A stretch of 9,578 bases of DNA from an uncultured Acetobacter sp. (GTDB lineage: Bacteria; Pseudomonadota; Alphaproteobacteria; Acetobacterales; Acetobacteraceae): NCBI GenBank assembly GCA_937900755.1, contig CALCDN010000107.1:1-9578 (forward strand). The letters are read 5' to 3'. The notes under the pieces are model-generated. The model made no database searches, was not told where the DNA came from, and saw only the letters and a list, made by a program, of their open reading frames with translations. Positions 5,645 to 9,578 of the stretch are shown here, in pieces. The translations under genes were made by a program, and so were the position numbers. Positions within the stretch are counted from its first letter, which is position 1. The number at the start of each line of letters is the position of its first letter.

Positions 5645-8404
5645 ATGACTGACGTTGTTGTGGTCGAGAGCCCAGCCAAGGCTAAAACGATCAACAAATA
5701 TCTGGGCGATGGCTACACGGTGCTTGCATCGTTTGGACATGTGCGCGACCTCCCGCCCAAAGACGGGTCCGTTCTGCCCGACGAGGGCTTTGCCATGAAG
5801 TGGCAGGCCGATGACCGCGGTACAAAACAGGTTGCCGCCATTATCAAGGCGCTCAAGGGGGCCAAGCACCTTTACCTCGCCACTGACCCGGACCGGGAGG
5901 GGGAGGCTATTTCGTGGCATGTGCGCGCCATGCTGGAGGAGCGCAACGCGCTCAAGGGCGTGGACGTGCAGCGCGTCACGTTTAACGAGATTACCAAAAG
6001 TGCCATCAAGCACGCCATGGCGCACCCGCGTGAGCTTGATCTGCCGCTGATCGAGGCCTACCTGGCCCGCCGCGCGCTGGACTATCTGGTGGGCTTTACC
6101 CTCTCCCCCGTGTTGTGGCGCAAGCTGCCTGGCTCGCGCAGTGCGGGGCGGGTGCAATCGGTCGCCCTGCGCCTGATCTGTGAGCGTGAAGCCGAGATCG
6201 AGGTTTTCAAGCCACGGGAATACTGGAGCGTTATCGCATCCCTGCTCACACCGTCCAGCGCGCCCTTTACCGCGCGCCTGACGCACCTGAACGGCAAGAA
6301 GCTCGACCAGTTTGACCTCAACAACGCCGACCTGGCCGAAGCCGCCAAACGCGCGGTGGAAGCGGAAGAGCTGAGTGTGCGCTCCATTGAGCGACGCAAG
6401 GTGCGGCGCAACCCGCAACCCCCGTTTACCACCTCCACCTTGCAGCAGGAGGCATCGCGCAAGCTGGGCATGAGTGCCCAGACCACCATGCGCACCGCCC
6501 AGCAACTCTACGAGGGCATGGAACTGGGGGGCGATACGGTCGGCCTGATCACCTATATGCGAACCGATGGCGTAACCATGGCGCAGGAGGCGGTCCACGC
6601 CATTCGCGGCCATATCGACAGCAAAATTGGCGCGGACTACGTGCCCGCCCAGCCCCGCCACTACACATCCAAGGCCAAGAACGCGCAGGAAGCGCATGAG
6701 GCCATTCGCCCTACCGATATTTCGCGCACGCCCGAGTCCATGGCGCGCTACCTCAACAACGACCAGCGCCGCCTGTACGAACTGGTGTGGAAGCGCGCAG
6801 TGGCCAGCCAGATGGAATCGGCAACGCTGGACCAGGTGGCTGTGGATATTGCTGGCCCCTCCGGCCAGACCGTGCTGCGCGCCAACGGCTCGATCATCAC
6901 CTTTGACGGCTTTCTCAAACTCTACCGCGAAGGGCGCGACGATACCGAGAAAGCTGCGGCTGACGACGATTCCCGCATGCTCCCCCCCATGCACGAAAAA
7001 GACCCCCTCAAGCGTGAGGGGGTGGAGGCGGAGCAGCACTTTACCCAGCCGCCGCCCCGCTATTCCGAGGCGTCCCTGGTCAAGAAAATGGAAGAGCTGG
7101 GCATTGGCCGCCCTTCCACCTACGCCTCCATCCTGACCGTCCTGCAGGACCGCAGCTACGTGCAGCTTGAAAACCGGCGCTTTGTGCCAGAAGCCCGTGG
7201 GCGGCTGGTTACGGCGTTCCTTGTGTCCTTTTTTGAACGCTATGTGGACACGGGCTTTACCGCCGGACTGGAAGAACTGCTTGACGAAATTTCAGACGGG
7301 CAGGCCCAGTGGAAGGAAGTGCTTGCCTCCTTCTGGAACGATTTTTCCAAGGCCGTGGGCGACACCAGGGAACTGACCATTACCGATGTGCTCAACGCAC
7401 TGGACAAGGACCTTGGCCCGTTCTTCTTCCCCCCCCGCGCGGATGGGTCGGACCCACGGCACTGCGTCTCCTGTGGCACGGGGCGACTTGGCCTCAAGCT
7501 CGGGCGGTACGGCGCGTTCATTGGCTGCTCCAACTACCCCGAATGTCAGTTCACCCGCAGGCTGACTGCCGAGAGTGCTGAAGATGCCGATGGCAGCGGC
7601 ACGCTCAAGGACGGCATGCGCCTGCTGGGCCAGCACCCGCAAACGGGTGAGGACATAACGGTTCGCCAGGGGCCTTGGGGGCTGTATGTGCAGCAGGGCG
7701 AGCCGGACCCGGCGGACAAAAAAGCCAAGCCCCGCCGCGCCTCCCTGCCCAAAGGCATGGACGGGGCCAGCATTACGCTGGACCAGGCCGTTGGCCTGCT
7801 CTCCCTCCCCCGTCTTGTGGGGCTGCACCCCGAAACGGGCGAGCCGATCGAGGCGGGTCTGGGCCGGTTTGGGCCTTACGTTAAAATGGGCGCGGTCTAT
7901 GGCTCGCTCGACAAGGATGACGATGTCCTGACCGTGGGGCTGAACCGGGCGGTGGATGCCCTGGCCAAAAAGCTGGCCTCCATCCGCAACCTGGGCAACC
8001 ACCCCAAGGATGGCGAACCGGTTATGGTGCGCAAGGGCCGGTTTGGGCCTTACGCACAGCATGGCCAGCTTGTGGCCACCCTGCCACGCGGCACGGATAT
8101 GGACGCGGTAACCCTGGACGAGGCCGTGGCCCTGCTGGTGGACAAGGGCAAGCCGCTCAAGGCCAAGGCGGGAGCAAAAAAAGCCCCGGCAAAGAAAAAA
8201 GCAGCCCCCAAAGCCGCTGCCAGCAAGGCGGCCACCGCCAAAGCCCCGGCAAAGCCCAAGGCTGCGACCAAAACCGCGACCAAGAGCGCCACCAAAACAA
8301 CAAAGGCCAAAACCGCCCCCACCACGGAAGGTGAGGCAGCCCCGGCCAAACCTAGGGCCCGCAAGGCTACCACCACAACAACGCGCAAAAAAAAGGCTGA
8401 ATAA
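5645..8404 (+). CDS. topA: DNA topoisomerase I (type IA)
   Basis: Relaxes negative supercoils by cutting and passing one strand; acts on the nucleoid and behind RNA polymerase. 919 residues. The TOPRIM domain carries E8 (VVVESPAKAKTI) and the metal triad D81-P-D83-R-E85. The catalytic tyrosine is Y304 in GLITYMRTDG. Further conserved blocks are ARRALDYLVGFTLSP, SAGRVQSVALRL, AQEAHEAIRPTD and GIGRPSTYAS. One four-cysteine zinc ribbon follows (C607, C610, C628, C634). Three TopA C-terminal repeats come next (about 657-835), each marked by a G-R/P-F/W-G-x-Y core. The protein ends in a Lys/Ala/Thr-rich tail (836-919; 23 Lys, 27 Ala, 15 Thr) resembling histone H1 tails, as in other GC-rich bacteria, likely for DNA contact. 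The stop is 3 nt before rnr. The C-terminal coding region contains exact direct repeats, listed separately. Confidence 0.97.
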   Translation: MTDVVVVESPAKAKTINKYLGDGYTVLASFGHVRDLPPKDGSVLPDEGFAMKWQADDRGTKQVAAIIKALKGAKHLYLATDPDREGEAISWHVRAMLEERNALKGVDVQRVTFNEITKSAIKHAMAHPRELDLPLIEAYLARRALDYLVGFTLSPVLWRKLPGSRSAGRVQSVALRLICEREAEIEVFKPREYWSVIASLLTPSSAPFTARLTHLNGKKLDQFDLNNADLAEAAKRAVEAEELSVRSIERRKVRRNPQPPFTTSTLQQEASRKLGMSAQTTMRTAQQLYEGMELGGDTVGLITYMRTDGVTMAQEAVHAIRGHIDSKIGADYVPAQPRHYTSKAKNAQEAHEAIRPTDISRTPESMARYLNNDQRRLYELVWKRAVASQMESATLDQVAVDIAGPSGQTVLRANGSIITFDGFLKLYREGRDDTEKAAADDDSRMLPPMHEKDPLKREGVEAEQHFTQPPPRYSEASLVKKMEELGIGRPSTYASILTVLQDRSYVQLENRRFVPEARGRLVTAFLVSFFERYVDTGFTAGLEELLDEISDGQAQWKEVLASFWNDFSKAVGDTRELTITDVLNALDKDLGPFFFPPRADGSDPRHCVSCGTGRLGLKLGRYGAFIGCSNYPECQFTRRLTAESAEDADGSGTLKDGMRLLGQHPQTGEDITVRQGPWGLYVQQGEPDPADKKAKPRRASLPKGMDGASITLDQAVGLLSLPRLVGLHPETGEPIEAGLGRFGPYVKMGAVYGSLDKDDDVLTVGLNRAVDALAKKLASIRNLGNHPKDGEPVMVRKGRFGPYAQHGQLVATLPRGTDMDAVTLDEAVALLVDKGKPLKAKAGAKKAPAKKKAAPKAAASKAATAKAPAKPKAATKTATKSATKTTKAKTAPTTEGEAAPAKPRARKATTTTTRKKKAE
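7002..7023. repeat. Perfect 9-bp inverted repeat within topA
   Basis: ACCCCCTCA (7002-7010) and TGAGGGGGT (7015-7023) are perfect inverted copies around the 4-nt loop AGCG. They encode part of DPLKREGVEA, a segment leading into the conserved QHFTQPPPRYSEASLV block, so protein constraint and GC richness may explain them. No T-run follows, so it is not an intrinsic terminator on the plus strand. Confidence 0.55.
7861..8054 (+). repeat. Exact 20-bp direct repeat in two topA C-terminal repeats
   Basis: Bases 7861-7880 and 8035-8054 are identical, encoding the GRFGPY core of two successive TopA C-terminal repeats. The offset is 174 bp, exactly 58 codons, so recombination between copies would add or remove one repeat unit without breaking the frame. 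Flanking bases differ, so identity stops at the motif. Confidence 0.75.
8180..8254 (+). repeat. 15-bp direct repeat in the lysine-rich tail of topA
   Basis: AAAGCCCCGGCAAAG occurs at 8180-8194 and again at 8240-8254, exactly 60 bp (20 codons) apart. Both copies encode KAPAK in the same frame. This suggests that the tail grew or shrinks by in-frame slippage or recombination, as is usual for low-complexity basic tails. Confidence 0.7.
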
Positions 8405-8407
8405 CCC

Positions 8408-9578
8408 ATGCCCGGCAGGTCTGATGGTGCTGCCCTTCCTTCCAGCGCAGCACTTCGGGCCTTTCTGCTGGACGGAACGGCTCCTGTGGGGCTGCCGGAC
8501 CTTCTGCGCGCGTTTGACCGCCCGATCCAGGACAAGGCCCGGCTCAGGGCCATATTGCACGACATGGCGCTCGGCGGCGCCTTGCTGGACCTGCCCGCAG
8601 GGCGCCTGAAAGCCGCCATTGGCCTGCCCGAAACCGCGCGGGCGCGCATAACCCACATGCGCATGGACGGAACACCATGTGGCATACTGGCCGATGACCC
8701 GGCGACAACCCCGGTTTTGCTCACCACACGCGCACCCGGCCTGCCCTACCCCCTGCCCGGCGACATGGTTCTGGTTCGCCTGCGCCCCGCAAATGGAGCC
8801 CGCCGCAGGGAAGGCCGGGCGGAACACCTGCTGGCCCGTATGGGGGAAACCCTGGCCTTTTCCCGCGCTCTTGGCCCCAATGGCGCGCCCCTGGACCGGC
8901 TATGGGCCTGCAACCCCCCCATTGCGGGCACAGTCGCGCTCGCCACCCCAGAACAGCACCCCCTGCCCGCACCGGGTGAGGTGGTCACGGGCACCTTGCG
9001 CCCCATGCCAGATGGCACGCTGGCCGTGGACAACCCCATGCCATATGGCCGGGCGGAGTCCGCTGGCATGGCCAGCCAGCTCAGCCTGCTCACGCACAAC
9101 GTGCCCATCGATTTTTCCGCCATGGCGGAACAGGAGGGGGTGCGCGTGGCCGACCTTGCCGCAGCACTGCACAACCAGCCCGCCCCCACCAACCGCGCTG
9201 ACCTGCGCGACCTGCCCCTGATAACGCTGGATGATGAAACCGCGCAGGACTTTGACGATGCCATATGGGCGGAGGCAACCGATGCCGGTTTCCACCTTAT
9301 TGTCGCCATTGCCGATGTCAGCCACTACGTGCGCGCCGGGTCCGCGCTGGACGCACAGGCGCGTGAGCGTGGAACATCCCTCTATCTGCCAGACCGGGTC
9401 GTGCCCATGCTGCCACCCAGCCTGTCGGCCAATGCCTGCTCGCTCCTGCCTGGGCAGGACCGGCTCTGCCTGTTCGCCGACATGCATATCTCGCACGAAG
9501 GGGAGCTGCTTGATGGCGCACTCGGCCGCGGCATCATGCGGAGTGCAGCCCGCCTGACCTATCAGGAAGCGCAAGACA
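8408..9578 (+). CDS. rnr: Ribonuclease R, 5' part (runs off the right edge)
   Basis: RNB-family 3'-to-5' exoribonuclease that degrades structured RNA in the cytoplasm. 390 codons are visible with no stop. The catalytic entry is clear: ITLDDETAQDFDDAIWA with D275, D281, D283 and D284, matching the four metal-binding aspartates of E. coli RNase R. It is followed by VAIADVSHYVRAGSALD, ARERGTSLYLPDRVVPMLP and CSLLPGQDRLCLFADM. Residues 1-60 look like the helical N-terminal domain. About 75-250 occupy the place of the two cold-shock domains, with GDMVLVRL and PGEVVTGTL recognisable, but the usual glycine/aromatic RNA-binding motif is not evident. RNase II is the alternative; the N-terminal helical extension and the position after topA favour RNase R. 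The start ATG lies 3 nt after the topA stop and has only a weak purine site (AAGG near 8393-8396). Confidence 0.93.
   Translation, partial: MPGRSDGAALPSSAALRAFLLDGTAPVGLPDLLRAFDRPIQDKARLRAILHDMALGGALLDLPAGRLKAAIGLPETARARITHMRMDGTPCGILADDPATTPVLLTTRAPGLPYPLPGDMVLVRLRPANGARRREGRAEHLLARMGETLAFSRALGPNGAPLDRLWACNPPIAGTVALATPEQHPLPAPGEVVTGTLRPMPDGTLAVDNPMPYGRAESAGMASQLSLLTHNVPIDFSAMAEQEGVRVADLAAALHNQPAPTNRADLRDLPLITLDDETAQDFDDAIWAEATDAGFHLIVAIADVSHYVRAGSALDAQARERGTSLYLPDRVVPMLPPSLSANACSLLPGQDRLCLFADMHISHEGELLDGALGRGIMRSAARLTYQEAQD

Noticed and set aside
5564..7039. 491-codon minus-strand open frame antisense to topA
   Set aside because: It lies opposite the TopA catalytic core; the codon pattern follows the plus-strand gene and no conserved motif is visible.
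8387..8404. A8 tract at the end of topA as a programmed frameshift site
   Set aside because: A -1 shift only trims the last residues of a low-complexity tail (ending KKKG), and there is no downstream stimulator that would make a meaningful product.
8331..8609. Plus-strand 92-codon frame bridging the end of topA and start of rnr
   Set aside because: It lies out of frame with both genes, which run through it continuously with good family matches, and its product looks random.
7292..8827. 511-codon minus-strand open frame antisense to topA and rnr
   Set aside because: It crosses the topA-rnr junction and overlaps confident genes; the translation is Gly/Arg-rich with no family signature.

Overview
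The window is a GC-rich, tightly packed, one-directional run of housekeeping genes. The proteins look alphaproteobacterial, and the order gltX-pyrB-pyrC'-plsY-dprA-topA-rnr is a familiar alphaproteobacterial layout. From the general look of the proteins I would guess Acetobacteraceae (Komagataeibacter/Gluconacetobacter/Acetobacter type). That placement is inference and was not checked against any database.

Layout: bases 1-58 may hold the 5' end of a divergent minus-strand gene cut by the window edge. gltX (glutamyl-tRNA synthetase, 97-1503) overlaps pyrB (aspartate carbamoyltransferase, 1496-2437) by 8 nt. pyrB overlaps a dihydroorotase-like gene (2434-3726) by 4 nt, and that gene overlaps plsY (3723-4367) by 4 nt. 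After 33 nt comes dprA (4401-5615), after 29 nt topA (5645-8404), and after 3 nt rnr (RNase R, from 8408, running off the right edge). Every gap is 33 nt or less and no intrinsic terminator is seen between genes, so the seven genes probably form one transcription unit with translational coupling at the three overlaps. No intergenic stretch exceeds 300 bases, and I see no tRNA, rRNA, mobile element, CRISPR array or toxin-antitoxin pair.

Functionally the cluster combines translation (GltX), the second step of pyrimidine synthesis (PyrB plus a DHOase-like partner), the first acyl transfer of phospholipid synthesis (PlsY), uptake and processing of incoming DNA (DprA), DNA supercoiling control (TopA) and RNA turnover (RNase R). 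The genes share growth-linked roles, not a pathway.

I do not see a previously undescribed system here. The most interesting point is that the 'dihydroorotase' next to pyrB has lost the HxHxR metal/substrate motif (RxExG instead) and the substrate-binding Asn. It is therefore very likely a non-catalytic PyrC'/PyrX-type partner of PyrB. Secondary points are an AT-rich inverted repeat inside the DprA interdomain linker, exact in-frame direct repeats in the topA C-terminal region, a poorly conserved RNA-binding front half of RNase R, a missing zinc ligand in GltX, and long C or A homopolymers inside coding sequence.
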